The notes: a model not told the origin generated them from the sequence alone. 64,000 bases of DNA from Saccharomyces paradoxus (GCF_002079055.1 NC_047495.1:372001-436000), one strand, 5' to 3'. Shown: positions 18,111-29,799, counted from the first letter of the stretch. Numbers and translations: made by a program.

Positions 18111-20814
18111 AGCTCCTCCAAGCCACTACTGCAACAAAGAAAAAAAAAAAGAAAAGGAAAGTCCATTCTTTGCCCCAAAGAAAAGGATGACAAAAAAAAG
18201 AAAAAAGTTAACTCGTACCAGTAAAGCCTAATTTTGCAGTGATCGCTAGCCCCAGAGAAGGACTAAAGACAAAAAGGACCCACTTCCATAGCAAAATAAC
18301 GGCCGAAACTCTTTGGGCGACATTTTCTTGTCAGGAAAAGAGAAGAAAAAAACTTTAATTTGGACTTTCCAGGCACACCCAAAAAGGACCATGCTTATGT
18401 AATTCCACATTCTGAGAAATTGAAAGGCAAAAAAGAAAAAGCCTTTTTTTTCCTGCCGCGAAAGTTTAATTTGCCTACCGGCGTTCCTGTCGGGGCCAGG
18501 AAAAGATCACTAGGAATTACAGCTGTGAGAACATACTCTGGGGCCAGCGCAGGCAACATAATCCGGTATTCTGGAAGTTTTGTGGTTCGAAACTCCATAT
18601 CCGAAACATAGAACAAATCACACCTCGTGGATCCATTTATTCACAATTCCCCATCCCGCATACCGCGGAACTTGGTCTAAGTTGGCAAGGCTACGGAAGC
18701 GTTTTGGGAATTGCACACGAAGAAAACCAAAAGAGCAGTAGGCTTTTCATGTCTTGGTAATACCGATTAGCGCATTCGCATTCGTGTTAGGGTCCGCTTT
18801 CCGGCACAACTTTGGAAATATGAAACAACGTCCGCTTGCGTCAGCAGCTCAGATAAGGAAAAACAGATGGTACAAAATATTCGAGAAACACAAGTACTGC
18901 AGGTGCATGTCCTCAATGCATGCAAGTGACCATTTTGGGGTGGCGAGAACCATTACTAATTAAACTTTTTCTTTTTTTGTCTTTATAATGTTCGTTAGTC
19001 TTCATTCGTATTGGGTGTTCTACAGCATTGCTGGGCAAATCTGGAGATAGGTTGATATGCTAGCGTTCCTACTTGTAAGGGAGCAAAGAAGTTAGATATT
19101 TCTGTTTTGGAATTTTAACTTTCTACCGACCTTAGGTATATGGCTCGGCTTTCGATGAGAATAGGGCAGGCTTTTGGACCAACCGATGGAGACGTGCTCT
19201 TGCCGTAAAACCACACCTGAGACATATACGTAGTCGGAACCCAAAACGATAGGATGAAATGAGGGATACATTAGGGGACAAAAAGGGCTAGCAATATCTT
19301 TAGAATCTGTAATAATATATATCGAAAAGTTGAGTATCTTTATTCTGATATGGTGTGCAAAGGGGATAGTCTTAACAGCACAAAAAGAAGTGACGAACGC
19401 CCCTCTCTGCGAGCTTCATTTTGAGTATAATATGTTTATATTAGTTCGTTGGTTCCAGGGTACTCAATTGTATTAACCATCAGATTTTTGGTCAAAAAAA
19501 GAATACAGAAAGAATATAACAGCAATGGTGGTTAACATGGTACGATAATTCAATAAGTGGGCTCTTCAACTATTTGTAAAAGGAAGAAATTTGGCCTACT
19601 TTGTGAGCGAGCTTTTTAGTTTCATTCGCATACAGAAGAGATAAAATTGACAGGCTAAAGCGCCCAGTGCAGAAACAAAAGCAACATCTATGCTATCTGT
19701 AACTTGTCTCGTTTTTCGATTTTTGTAAGCTTTACTGCTACCTGACGCCATTCATTCTCAATTAGCCATGTTTTTGAGAATTGAATTCCAAGATAATTTC
19801 CGTCGTTATTTGACTCTAGAGAGGCTGTATTTTTGGTTGTTGCACCTTCCCGCTTCTTGATTGTTGTAAGGCATACTTGAAGTATAGTGAAAGAAAGGTG
19901 GGAACTCACAGCAGAGAATCCTTGTACTTTTGCCAATGGTGTGTTCCAAAATTCGCTTGTTCAACAAGATATTAGCAGCAGTATCATTGAACCAAAAAGC
20001 CGTTGAACGTTACGGTACAATTCGATCATAACATATAATCATTCCAACGCCTACTTTATGACGTCTAGGAACCTAATCCAGTCAAATTGTTATTTTGGTT
20101 TAGTTGGCGGTACAACTCCTTTCAGTAGTAATTATTTGAATTACTGACAAACAAATGATTGGTGTGTGTAAAAAAGGGCGGAAACAGAGCAGAAGGACCC
20201 ATGCTAAGTAATTGTACTCTTGAATTGGGAGCCCGAAGAACTATGATCGAACCCAGCATTTTTTGATAGTGCCTTCGAGAATTGGTTCTGTTGGATAAAC
20301 GTTGAAAGTTGTAAATGATACCTTCTTCTTTTATATGATCTCCTCAAACCTAGATGTTTTTTGTAAAGAAATGTAGTAGGACGATTGGAGACGCTGTCTT
20401 CCAATTGATTTCGGCGAAGCCTTCCCTTGAGATCATTCATATACTTGTCGAAACACAGATCAGCGTCATATTATTCTTGTCTCAACTGTAAGTCTTGATT
20501 AAGTCGAAGAAAAATGAAATATGCGATCCTAAATACCTAAAAGCCCAGCTATTTATGATAATCACGTTAGGGTCCCTCAAATGGATGTCCTTCAATACTT
20601 TTCGCTATTGGAAGATCGCATTCTTTTGGCGTTTTGTATCCTTATTATTCAAAACTCTGATCCGTTTCAACAATGCGGAAAAGGGAATTAAAAAAAGTGG
20701 TGGTGCAAAGTGAAAAATTATGAAAACTCGTTAAACGGCGAAGTTTAAGATGGTGCGGGTCAAGCAGCAATGGAAGTATAGGCTGGTATTGAAGAATCTG
20801 TGGTCATTTTGAAG

Positions 20815-21906
20815 ATGTCTCCGAAGAATTTAACAAGGTCTGTGGTCCCGGCTATCGACTTGTATTGCCGCAAGGCAAACTTTAAAACACTTAAATTTCT
20901 GTCGATGATCCTGTGCAGTAAAAAGGAGTGGTATGATAATACAAAGGCGCCAGTGAGAAACTTTTTGGTCTCCCGGTGTGCTGTTTTCGAGCAGTTACGG
21001 AATCGTCTGGTTGACGAGGGCAAAGTCAACCTATTTGGCGTTTTCCTGACAAACGACTCATTTTCATTTTGCAAGATGACTGTTGATGATAAGTTCGACA
21101 CTAGCTTGGTCGACTGGCAAAAGATACCCTTTGATTATTCATTCGCAACTGAGAGAAGACAGCATATTAGCTTGTTACCCCCTGATACACTTTTTGCAAC
21201 TGAAAAGATCATATCACTACTTGGTGTATCTCCTAATATGGCGAATCTTGTTTCCATAGAAAGACAGCGATCTGACCTGATGGATTTTAGTTGCAAACTG
21301 CAATCAAACATCCTAGAGCACCTGTTATACGCGAAGTGCCAAGGAGTGCAAGTAACTTCTACTAATGAAGAAGCTCGCTTGCTTGCAGCCATCTGCAATC
21401 CTGAATTCATTGACGCCTTCTGGTGCGAGTTGACTCCCATAAGGGCCTCATTAAAGGAAAATCCTTCCATCTCCGTACCTCAAGAATACCAGATATACGA
21501 TCCGGTGATACGTGCCACCATAAAAGAGGTTGTCGCTAAGCGATTACTGCGATCCGCCTTCGATAATGACATTGACCCGCTAATGCGTCTGCGTTTGGAT
21601 AAAGGCTGGAAGTTCAAATTTCCCACGCTCTCCTCGACAACCGACCTAGATTTCTCCCTGAAGGATTGTCTTTCCCTGGATACACGAAGAGATGCATATG
21701 ACATGACTGAGGTGTTTCTTGCTACTATGGCATCGAGTAAAACTCTTCGTACGTATAGCAACCTCGTTGACATTGTGATGAAAGACAACGGTAGATTTGA
21801 TTCAGGCATTCTAAAGCAATTCAACGACTACGTCAAGCAAGAAAAGCTCAATCTACAAAATTTCCAGGCCGGTTCCTCAGAGTTTCTGAAAGGTGTAAAG
21901 ATATAA
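20815..21906 (+). CDS. MRS1: Mrs1, mitochondrial group I intron splicing factor
   Basis: A 363-residue protein matching S. cerevisiae Mrs1, which assists splicing of group I introns in mitochondrial COB and COX1 RNA. It has the RNase H-like fold of the Holliday-junction resolvase Cce1. The ATG at 20815 gives MSPKNLTRSVVPAIDLYCRK, an N-terminus rich in basic and hydroxylated residues that suits mitochondrial import. Some twenty-plus residues differ from the reference by my comparison, more than in neighbours such as HYR1. This is consistent with faster evolution of mitochondrial splicing factors. Confidence 0.95.
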   Translation: MSPKNLTRSVVPAIDLYCRKANFKTLKFLSMILCSKKEWYDNTKAPVRNFLVSRCAVFEQLRNRLVDEGKVNLFGVFLTNDSFSFCKMTVDDKFDTSLVDWQKIPFDYSFATERRQHISLLPPDTLFATEKIISLLGVSPNMANLVSIERQRSDLMDFSCKLQSNILEHLLYAKCQGVQVTSTNEEARLLAAICNPEFIDAFWCELTPIRASLKENPSISVPQEYQIYDPVIRATIKEVVAKRLLRSAFDNDIDPLMRLRLDKGWKFKFPTLSSTTDLDFSLKDCLSLDTRRDAYDMTEVFLATMASSKTLRTYSNLVDIVMKDNGRFDSGILKQFNDYVKQEKLNLQNFQAGSSEFLKGVKI

Positions 21907-22245
21907 TCCTCTTATATAACATGTAAATAGAGAGTCCGTGAAAAAAGCTATTGATGATTTTATACTGGCCAAAACTCTTCTTTGAGAAACCGTTGGCTTA
22001 GTCGGATCTTATGGGGCACTCCTGCGCCCTAAGATGGTTCCCTATCAACCTCAAAACCCCGAGCTCACGATCTGCTGACGTCTTCTACTTGAAAGTGCGC
22101 CGTTACTCTTATTATTACCATACGTATACTTTTTTCCATTGACAAAAGCGATTTCAAAAAAATAACCTCAAAGGAAATATATAATGCAGAAACAATATAG
22201 TAGAGGAATACATTGGAAAGTAGACCCCAAGGGAGCTAGCACGAA
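21907..22245. promoter_or_regulatory. MRS1-SEC11 intergenic region
   Basis: About 340 bp. It contains the MRS1 3' end and the SEC11 promoter, with an imperfect GC-rich inverted repeat near 22005-22032 and an AT-rich stretch (ATATATAATG near 22180) just before SEC11. No gene is seen. Confidence 0.5.
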
Positions 22246-22749
22246 ATGAATTTGAGATCTGAATTGCAGAAACTATTGAACGTTTGCTTTTTGTTTGCGT
22301 CTGCATACATGTTTTGGCAAGGCTTAGCCATTGCTACCAATAGCGCTTCTCCCATCGTGGTTGTTCTTTCAGGCTCCATGGAACCAGCTTTCCAAAGAGG
22401 TGACATCCTTTTTCTATGGAATAGAAATACTCTCAACCAGGTAGGTGATGTCGTGGTGTATGAAGTAGAGGGGAAACAAATTCCCATTGTGCATAGAGTT
22501 TTGAGACAACATAACAATGGCGCGGACAAGCAATTCCTCCTGACCAAAGGTGACAATAATGCTGGCAACGACATTTCGTTATATGCCAACAAGAAAATTT
22601 ACTTGAATAAGTCAAAGGAAATTGTGGGGACCGTCAAGGGCTACTTCCCACAACTAGGGTACATTACGATTTGGATCAGCGAGAACAAATATGCCAAGTT
22701 TGCATTATTAGGTATGTTGGGGTTGAGTGCTCTGCTGGGTGGTGAATAG
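22246..22749 (+). CDS. SEC11: Sec11, catalytic subunit of ER signal peptidase
   Basis: A 167-residue protein of exactly the reference length. It cleaves signal peptides in the ER lumen as part of the Sec11-Spc1-Spc2-Spc3 complex. One N-terminal membrane segment lies at about residues 12-31. The catalytic Ser44 lies in the SGSMEP box, His83 in IVHRV, and Asp103 and Asp109 in the KGDNNAGND box. All key residues are intact. A second short hydrophobic segment ([14 protein letters not shown]) is at the C-terminus, as known for the family. Confidence 0.97.
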   Translation: MNLRSELQKLLNVCFLFASAYMFWQGLAIATNSASPIVVVLSGSMEPAFQRGDILFLWNRNTLNQVGDVVVYEVEGKQIPIVHRVLRQHNNGADKQFLLTKGDNNAGNDISLYANKKIYLNKSKEIVGTVKGYFPQLGYITIWISENKYAKFALLGMLGLSALLGGE

Positions 22750-23290
22750 GCCGCCTGATTTTGGAACGATATTTACGTACTTCGTATTTGTGCTTATGGT
22801 CTTTAACTTGTTTAATTATATAATCATAACCATTCGATCCATGCTGAAAAAGAAAACAGTGTCTTGGAACATGCTTTGAGAACTACTGAAAGAAAGAAGG
22901 ATCAATATTCATCGTGGCCAACCCGGCAGAGATGACTTATGTTGTTTTTATAACGAGACACTTCCGCTTGTTAAGTCGGCATGTTAAAAGGGTATATGTA
23001 TTAGCAATTGAGGTGCGAAGTTCAAATTCTCGAGTAAAAAAGAGCCTAAGCTGCATTGACACCTTGAAATTCTATAATCAGCCTATGGATAGAGCAGAAG
23101 CAGGTCCAAGAGTAGCGGTAATAATGTTCACATGAATACTCATCGCGATGAGTATTCATGTGAACATGACAATCGTACAGGGTGATTGAAAATAATAGAT
23201 GATAAGAATCATTTCAAATAATAGTGTAGATCTTACAAACTCTTGGGCTGTTTAGACGAGCGGCAGAACCACAGGCAGCCATACTATCAA
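22750..23290. promoter_or_regulatory. SEC11-DAL81 intergenic region
   Basis: About 540 bp without a supported gene. Its outstanding element is a perfect 44-bp palindrome at 23124-23167, 123 bp before the DAL81 ATG. A stretch near 23015-23030 resembles a tRNA B box, but no cloverleaf forms around it. Confidence 0.6.
23124..23167. repeat. Perfect 44-bp palindrome upstream of DAL81
   Basis: Left arm 23124-23145 (ATGTTCACATGAATACTCAT then CG) and right arm 23146-23167 are exact reverse complements with no spacer; the centre is ATCGCGAT. Symmetry stops at the outer bases 23123 and 23168. It could extrude as a cruciform or bind a dimeric factor. Perfect spacerless palindromes of this size are rare in yeast DNA because they are unstable when long. 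Confidence 0.95.
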
Positions 23291-23515
23291 ATGGACCCTC
23301 ATCAATCACCAACTGATAATGCCGCATCGCCTACGAAGAGCGTAAAGGCAACCACTAAAAATTCGTCCGCAAGTAATAACGTCAATAACAACAACAGCAA
23401 TAATAACAACAACCATGATATACTGAATTTTAATGATAACTATACTACCATTCTTCAACATTTGGCAAACGACCATCCTAATTTACTGAGGGAGAAAGGA
23501 GGTTCGCAACAGCAG

Positions 23516-23560
<45 letters not shown>

Positions 23561-26203
23561 AACCTGGATACCCTTTTGCATCATTATCAAAGCTTGCTCT
23601 CTAAAAGCGATAATACAATAGCCTTTGATGATAATGTCAATAACAGCGCAGATAACAACGCCAGTAATAGCAACAATAATAACAATAATAACAACAATAA
23701 CAACAATAATGACATATCAAGTCCAGGTAATCTGATAGGGTCTTGCAACCAATGTAGATTAAGGAAAACAAAGTGCAACTATTTTCCCGATCTAGGTAAC
23801 TGTCTCGAATGTGAAACTTCAAGAACCAAATGCACCTTCAGTAGCGCTCCAAATTACTTAAAAAGAACATCCTCTAGCGCAAACAGTAACATGCCAACTA
23901 CCTCTAATTCCAAACGAATGAAGAATTTTGAAGACTATTCGAACCGCTTACCCAGTAGCATGCTCTATAGACATCAGCAGCAGCAGCAGCAACAACAACA
24001 ACAACAACAGCGTATACAATACCCTAGATCTTCTTTTTTCGTGGGTCCGGCTTCAGTTTTCGATTTGAACTTGACTAGACATGTTAGGCTAGATAATGTG
24101 GACCAAATACAACTATCAAAAACTTTATCATTAAGAAAGGTGTCTTCTACCGCACAGTTTATTCTTCAGGACGATTTTGACACGACTCTTCATAATAAAC
24201 AAGAATACGAAGTTGATCTGGTAGAAAATCTGGTGCATCCGCACGGTCACCTTTTGGTGGAGATTTTTTTCAAATTAATTCATCCTTTCCTTCCGATCTT
24301 ACACGAACGTGTCTTTTTGGAAAAGTATTCTAGGTCTTATAGGGAACTCACAGCGCCTTTACTGGCATCCATCTACTCACTGGCACTACAATATTGGGAT
24401 TTCCACCCTGCCCTTTTGGGATTTCCTAAACCCGATGTAACTGCTCAATTAAACAATATCGCATTGGATACATTTTATGCTCGAGTTGGGAGGCCAAAAT
24501 TGAGCATTATACAAACAGGCCTTCTGATTTTGCAATGCCGCAGTGAATGTCATAATAACTGGGTCCTCTGCTCCAGCGTAGTGGCTCTTGCAGAGGAACT
24601 GGGGCTTGGCGTTGAATGTAATGATTGGAAGCTTCCTAAATGGGAAAAGGATTTGAGGAAAAGATTAGCTTGGGCAGTCTGGTTAATGGACAAATGGTGC
24701 GCATTGAACGAAGGTAGGCAATCTCATTTGATTTTAGGTAGAAACTGGATGATAAAGCTGTTGAATTTTGATGATTTCCCTATAAATTCGCCAACTATTT
24801 TAAATTCTTTGCAAAATGATCAGTCGGGGTCTTCACCTTCGTCATCAAATGATGTGAAAAATCACCAGATAGCCTTTGGTAACTTGCCCATATTCAATAT
24901 GAACCCCACCTTAGAAGATTTCAAAAATGGAACGCTAATGTTTCAACAAATGGTCTCCTTGAGTATAATTCTTGGGGAAATCATGGACACATTTTACACT
25001 CAGGGATCAATGACAATAAACAAGAGTATTGAACAAGTATTGAAACTGGCGAAACCGTTACAACTAAAACTAAGAGAATGGTATCATTCTCTACCCAAGA
25101 ATTTATCAATGAGTTATGCGACACCACAAAAATTAAATTCGAATTCAACCCTAACTCTAGCTTATTTTGCTACAGAAATTACGTTACATAGGAAAATTAT
25201 TTGTGCATTAAATCCTCAAACGCCTAAGGAATTGGTCCAAGTATGCAGGACTGCTGCAAGAACTAGGCTCGTAGCTGCAATTGAATTTATAAGAGATTTG
25301 AAAAATGAACACATTAATGCCTTTTGGTATAACTGTTCTACCGGAAATCTGATGCTAATTGGAACATTTGCTGCACTATTGTATGTGACTTCAGCGACAA
25401 AGGAAGAGGCTATGATTTTCAGAGATTATGTCAGAAATTATATCTGGGTATTGAAGATAGGGTCGAAATATTTTGATAAATTATCGAATGCTTTGAATAA
25501 TATGCATTTACTGTTTGCACAAATTCCTGGCCTATTGACCGATGAACCAGTGGTCGTAAGTCCTAACTCCAACATGAATTCCGTCAACCCACCGAGGTCA
25601 GGTGCGCAATCGCAAATCCCAATACAATTCAACGTGGGATCACCCGCTATGACTGAACAAGGATCTCCATTAAACCAGTGGAAGAACCTGCCCCAAGAGA
25701 TCCTGCAACAACTAAACTCCTTCCCCAATGGTACGACCAGTACAACAACGCCAATGAACCCCACTCCCAGACAAACACAACTAGACTCGCAGGGAAGCCC
25801 GACCATAAACAGTATTAATAATAACAGTAACAATACACCTTTACCCTTTGCGCAAAATAAGTCTTCTAAAAAAACTTCACAGTCTTCACCAAATGCTACA
25901 CCCTCTCATATGAACAGACATCCCCCGTCTAATACATCTTCACCAAGGGTGATCAATCCCAGCGCGAATACCCAAATGAATGCTTCTCCCTTGACCTCCA
26001 TAAACGAAACCAGGCAAGGGTCAGGTGTCGCCGCAAATGAAAATACTTCAGGAAGGGAGAAGACTACCAATGAAGAATCATCAACGGAACTCAAGGACGA
26101 TAATTCAAATCCGAATCTGGAAACAAGTGCAGCTGGCAACCAAACTATAAAAATGAATGATGATAAAAATGTAACCATCAACACAAAGGGAACCCCTCTG
26201 TAA
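23291..26203 (+). CDS. DAL81: Dal81/Uga35, co-activator of nitrogen-source catabolic genes
   Basis: A 970-residue nuclear Zn2Cys6 protein, the reference length. It co-activates allantoin, GABA, urea and amino-acid permease genes together with pathway-specific partners such as Dal82, Uga3 and Stp1. The N-terminus has poly-Asn and poly-Gln tracts (a 19-residue Gln run near residue 73 and Asn runs near 30-50 and 120-145). The zinc cluster is CNQCRLRKTKC followed by CLECETSRTKC from residue 152. A further Gln run lies near residue 230. The middle (about 300-780) has the fungal transcription factor regulatory region. The C-terminal 190 residues are polar, with Asn, Ser and Thr. The ATG at 23291 (MDPHQSPTD) is the first in frame. 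It controls the DAL cluster a few kilobases downstream. Confidence 0.96.
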
Positions 26204-26369
26204 TATAAATAATAGCGCATAAGCATTCTTATTTAGTAAGAAGAATAGAATACGATTATAACTATGTAGCAATATCCTCTACAAAATCAAGCTTACTAAC
26301 TAGTAAGTGTAGAATTATTTCTTCACTGTGTTATATTTACATGCAGTATATTCTAATGTATAGAGCCCA

Positions 26370-27017
26370 CTATAGAAATTTTGGGATTTTATCATTTTCT
26401 TTGGCAATTTCATTCAAATCACCTGGTTGATTCATCATCATATGGACGTCACCACTTAGGTAAACTTTTTCATCTTCTTTTTTCGACTTTTCCAAATCTT
26501 TTAGAAGTTTTAAATCAGTGACAATTCCTTCTTTGTTCTTAACATCATCGTCTGGGGTTTTTTCTACTACTTCTTTTTTTGCCTCGTCTATTATACTTTG
26601 CCAAATCTCTTCCAATGATTCTTCCTTAGGAATCACAATATCAGTCTTGTCTTCTTTCATCGTATTCGTGTTCTTGCCAACGATTCCTAAACACAAATTT
26701 ACAAGTTTCATTTCGTCATCTGCGTTAAAGTCTACCTTTCCATTATTATCATGAACCCTCTGTATCAGCTCCTTCAGTTTATCAACCTTTAGCTTATATT
26801 TCCTTTCCATGTCGTGAGTGCTCCTCTTTTCGGCTATCACTGCGTTTAATATCGACCCAAATACCATTACCAAAAGTAAAGGTTTAATCATTGTTTTATC
26901 AAATCTTGACTTCCTCTTAAGGCCTGCGCTTGCCGACGTAACGGTTCTAGCGGTTATCTTCATGCGACCAAGGCTTCTCATTAGCCCATTTCTTAATGGT
27001 GGTCTTGCCAAAAACAT
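26370..27017 (-). CDS. INA22: Ina22, F1Fo-ATP synthase assembly factor
   Basis: A 215-residue mitochondrial inner-membrane protein (YIR024C, 216 residues in the reference). With Ina17 it forms the INA complex that joins the peripheral stalk to the F1 sector. The N-terminus is basic and hydroxylated (LRNGLMRSLGRMKITARTVTSAS), a presequence. One membrane span lies at about residues 45-61 (KPLLLVMVFGSILNAVI). The rest is a charged, probably coiled-coil domain facing the intermembrane space or matrix. It is divergent from MND2 across only 138 bp and convergent with DAL81. Confidence 0.94.
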   Translation of the reverse strand: MFLARPPLRNGLMRSLGRMKITARTVTSASAGLKRKSRFDKTMIKPLLLVMVFGSILNAVIAEKRSTHDMERKYKLKVDKLKELIQRVHDNNGKVDFNADDEMKLVNLCLGIVGKNTNTMKEDKTDIVIPKEESLEEIWQSIIDEAKKEVVEKTPDDDVKNKEGIVTDLKLLKDLEKSKKEDEKVYLSGDVHMMMNQPGDLNEIAKENDKIPKFL

Positions 27018-27155
27018 TTTTACTTACACCTGTTTATGTATGGTTTGTCCTTTCCCTGTTATTACTTTTTTCCTGCCTATTATATCAGATAAGATATAAA
27101 TTTGAGAATGCGTAAAATAGTTCAACTGTAACGCCACATCTCAATACCGACCAGC

Positions 27156-28304
27156 ATGAACAGCGGCGGAAGAGAAGACAGAACAATGGTAAGAGCATTA
27201 AGGGATATAGCATTATTCAATGATATAAGAAAGGATCAAAATTCTGCTGGAGCCAAGCATGAGAGATATAACATGAGAGATCTCCGGAGTAAGAAGAACC
27301 AGCATGGAAACGGCATAGATGATTACGAAGATGATTCGCTCGAGAGATTTATAAGAAGGAAAAAATCCAGAGTCGTAAAATACATTCCATCATTTTCAGC
27401 CTATAATGTGTTCAATGAAGTCCCCTACTATCCTACGTCAGCTACTCAGTTACAAGACGGTAAATTAGACGAATTTCTCATGCTATCAGAGCAATATAAG
27501 AGTAAACTACCCAAAATACGTAAATTAGGGTGGAATAGATTCAAACCGATAGGCATTAATAAAACTATGTATGAATTAGAAATGCTAAGGTCTCGAGCAC
27601 AAGCTCAAAACGCAGAAGTGAACAATGAGGAAGACTTCAGGCAGCATGATCCTAGGGAAGAGGATCCAAGAAATAATGGCTCCATAGGGCGCGTGATATT
27701 GCCCCATATTTTACAGGAAAATGACGATGACACTGGTGAGGATGTTGCAGGATCGCATAGCGTTCCAAATGATAGTATGGGCATACTTGTGAATGACAAT
27801 GCCAATAATTCGCATATTGAAGGAATATCTGAGGAGGATGAAATATCATATGATTATGATGCAGAGTTCGATCATGTTGTAGATGAGGATGATAATGAGG
27901 AGGGAGAAATGCAGGGAGAAGGAGTGGAAGGTATAGAAGTTGAGGGGGAGAGAATTGTGCCGGATGACTTATTAATGAGACCCACTTCGCTGTCACGCTC
28001 CCTACAACAATTTGTGGAAGAGGCTCATCATTTAGATAGAAACCCATATGATATCGACAGCGATAACGATGGAGAAGATTCGAAGATAGAGCTAGATATG
28101 AATGCCGATTTTGAAGATGAAGTAGAAACTGGAAGGGAAGGAAGAGGGCATGATTATAATAGCGAATACGGCCAAGCGCCGACTTCTTATGGTGAGATTA
28201 CACCTGATCTAGCGAGTAATTGGAGGAACTGGACTAGAGAAAGGATAACTAGCTTAGATGAATTAATGGAGAGACGTGCCAGGCAGCAACGAGGCCAAGA
28301 TTAA
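27156..28304 (+). CDS. MND2: Mnd2, anaphase-promoting complex subunit
   Basis: A 382-residue protein, about 14 residues longer than the reference Mnd2. Mnd2 is an APC/C subunit that holds back the meiotic form APC-Ama1 and is needed for proper meiotic divisions. The N-terminus is well conserved (MVRALRDIALFNDIRKDQ). The basic stretch FIRRKKSRVVKYIPSFSAYNVFNE and the block RKLGWNRFKPIGINKTMYELE are recognisable. The C-terminal half is very acidic (EEDEISYDYDAEFDHVVDEDDNEE). The extra residues lie in this variable acidic half. It ends with WTRERITSLDELMERRARQQ. Confidence 0.94.
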   Translation: MNSGGREDRTMVRALRDIALFNDIRKDQNSAGAKHERYNMRDLRSKKNQHGNGIDDYEDDSLERFIRRKKSRVVKYIPSFSAYNVFNEVPYYPTSATQLQDGKLDEFLMLSEQYKSKLPKIRKLGWNRFKPIGINKTMYELEMLRSRAQAQNAEVNNEEDFRQHDPREEDPRNNGSIGRVILPHILQENDDDTGEDVAGSHSVPNDSMGILVNDNANNSHIEGISEEDEISYDYDAEFDHVVDEDDNEEGEMQGEGVEGIEVEGERIVPDDLLMRPTSLSRSLQQFVEEAHHLDRNPYDIDSDNDGEDSKIELDMNADFEDEVETGREGRGHDYNSEYGQAPTSYGEITPDLASNWRNWTRERITSLDELMERRARQQRGQD

Positions 28305-28406
28305 AAAATTTCTTTCTCGGCACGAAAAACCATCCATCTTTTAAGATGTATATATATAAAGGCACCAAAAGTGCTTAGTGGTAGTCATATTTGCTGAATA
28401 TCTAAA

Positions 28407-29501
28407 TTATTTATTTACTTTTTCGGATTCAAAATTAACCATGTTGGGCAAAGCGGTGGATTGTAAGGGAAATTGATCCACTTTACTTGTTTGCAGGTGG
28501 ATAGCGGGGATGACCCATTTGCCACAACTGCATCTAGATCCCTTCCAATTGTAACCGCCAACTTTACTAGAACAGCCTGGACATGAAAACTTTCCTTCTA
28601 ACTCTTGTTTGCCTTGCAGTTCAGGCTGCATCCATTTTAGTGGTTCGATGAAGAAGTGAGAACAGTTTGCTTGCGATTCTTGAATATCGATAATACGATG
28701 GGAATTGGCGGCTCTCTTGATGAAGTGTCCCTCTGATGATTCCTTACTTGGCGGTTCATGCGCGATGAAAGATGTAGATAAGGCCAATTTGGTCCTGCAC
28801 TTCTTACATCTCACTGCGGTGACCTTGCTTTTCTCAGCTTCAGTTAAATTATCCAGGTCTTGGGACGACTCCGAATCTTTAAACATTTCAGAATTGGAGA
28901 CTAATTCGCTACCCGATGGATCTAACCTGATGGATTGCTTCAGCTTCCATTGCTTGTAGGCGGGGTTGTCAAAATCGACAAAATCTCCACCCATTTTTTC
29001 AAAGAGATGTAATTGTTCCATGAAATTCTCATTTGGCTCAACGCTCGGTTTCTTCCTCTTAACAGCGTGCATGGCCATTGATAGTGTCAATCCGTAACGA
29101 TACATTAGGTATGCTACTATGAAAGTTACAGATCTCGAAAGTCCTGCTTGACAGTGAGCGAAAACAGCACCACGTTGTGGTTTCTTTTTAAAATCTACCA
29201 ACCTGGGCGAATACTCAATTTCATTGGGGAACAAGCATTGATCAATGAATCGATTAGTTTCGTCGAAATACTGCAGCACGTCAGTCACATCATCATCATC
29301 AATGGGTATGTTCTTTAGCGTGTAACCTTTCCTTATTAGGTACTCAGGAATGACTTGGAATTTGATAACAGAAAGAATATGAGTGATATTAAATTCTGCA
29401 CCTAACGGTCTGTGGTCAACGATAGGGCTGATTCCGCCGAGATAAATGCCTCCTAATACTCTAGTAACTTCCTCGTCAGCTAACTTTGCATTTCCTGCCA
29501 T
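28407..29501 (-). CDS. YVH1: Yvh1, dual-specificity phosphatase and 60S maturation factor
   Basis: A 364-residue protein, the reference length. Yvh1 releases Mrt4 from late pre-60S particles so that the stalk protein P0 can bind; this needs its zinc-binding C-terminus and not phosphatase activity. The catalytic P-loop HCQAGLSRS is intact at about residue 117. The C-terminal zinc part has CKKCRTKL, then a histidine-rich stretch, and CPGCSSKVGGYNWKGSRCSCG. It is convergent with MND2, with a gap of about 100 bp. YVH1 expression responds to nitrogen starvation in S. cerevisiae, but I see no clear GATA cluster in its short promoter. Confidence 0.96.
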   Translation of the reverse strand: MAGNAKLADEEVTRVLGGIYLGGISPIVDHRPLGAEFNITHILSVIKFQVIPEYLIRKGYTLKNIPIDDDDVTDVLQYFDETNRFIDQCLFPNEIEYSPRLVDFKKKPQRGAVFAHCQAGLSRSVTFIVAYLMYRYGLTLSMAMHAVKRKKPSVEPNENFMEQLHLFEKMGGDFVDFDNPAYKQWKLKQSIRLDPSGSELVSNSEMFKDSESSQDLDNLTEAEKSKVTAVRCKKCRTKLALSTSFIAHEPPSKESSEGHFIKRAANSHRIIDIQESQANCSHFFIEPLKWMQPELQGKQELEGKFSCPGCSSKVGGYNWKGSRCSCGKWVIPAIHLQTSKVDQFPLQSTALPNMVNFESEKVNK

Positions 29502-29799
29502 CTTATTTGCAATATTATGCTGATTTTTGACTGCCTTTCTGCCTTATATCTGTATTAGATGCATTCGATGAGCTGGAATGTAATTTTTTTTCACTTGGAT
29601 TTCTTTTTATTTTTTTAGCGCTAAGAAAATTCAGGATTGTTGCCGTAGAGACTCAAATGAAGATATTGTAGGTCATCAGAATGTTGTGTCATTTGAAAAT
29701 AAGAAAGGTCAAATATATGTAGGTTTTTATAAAATTTTTTTATATAGTGGTTTCTTTTCATTTTCGTAGAATATCTTTTATGAAAAAGGTAAGTTTGGT
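29502..29799. promoter_or_regulatory. YVH1 upstream / DAL1 3' region
   Basis: About 300 bp between two minus-strand genes, AT-rich with T runs. No gene and no clear regulatory motif is seen. Confidence 0.4.

Larger units (their letters stand above)
17155..20814. promoter_or_regulatory. FLO11 upstream regulatory region (3.7 kb), shared with MRS1
   Basis: One of the largest promoters in budding yeast by homology. A TATA element for FLO11 (TATAAA on the minus strand, 17250-17255) lies about 95 bp before the ATG. A perfect Ste12 pheromone-response-type motif TGAAACA is at 18821-18827, and a 9-bp perfect hairpin lies at 18088-18110. In S. cerevisiae this region makes the toggling noncoding RNAs ICR1 and PWR1; their ends cannot be set from sequence, so they are not drawn. 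No open frame here exceeds about 85 codons. Confidence 0.75.

Noticed and set aside
22005-22032. GC-rich imperfect hairpin in the MRS1-SEC11 spacer
   Set aside because: Arms match only partly and stability is doubtful. It is noted but not listed as a feature.
22980-23045. Possible tRNA gene (B-box-like word near 23018)
   Set aside because: No matching A box at the right distance and no acceptor stem or cloverleaf can be drawn. No tRNA is known at this place in the reference.
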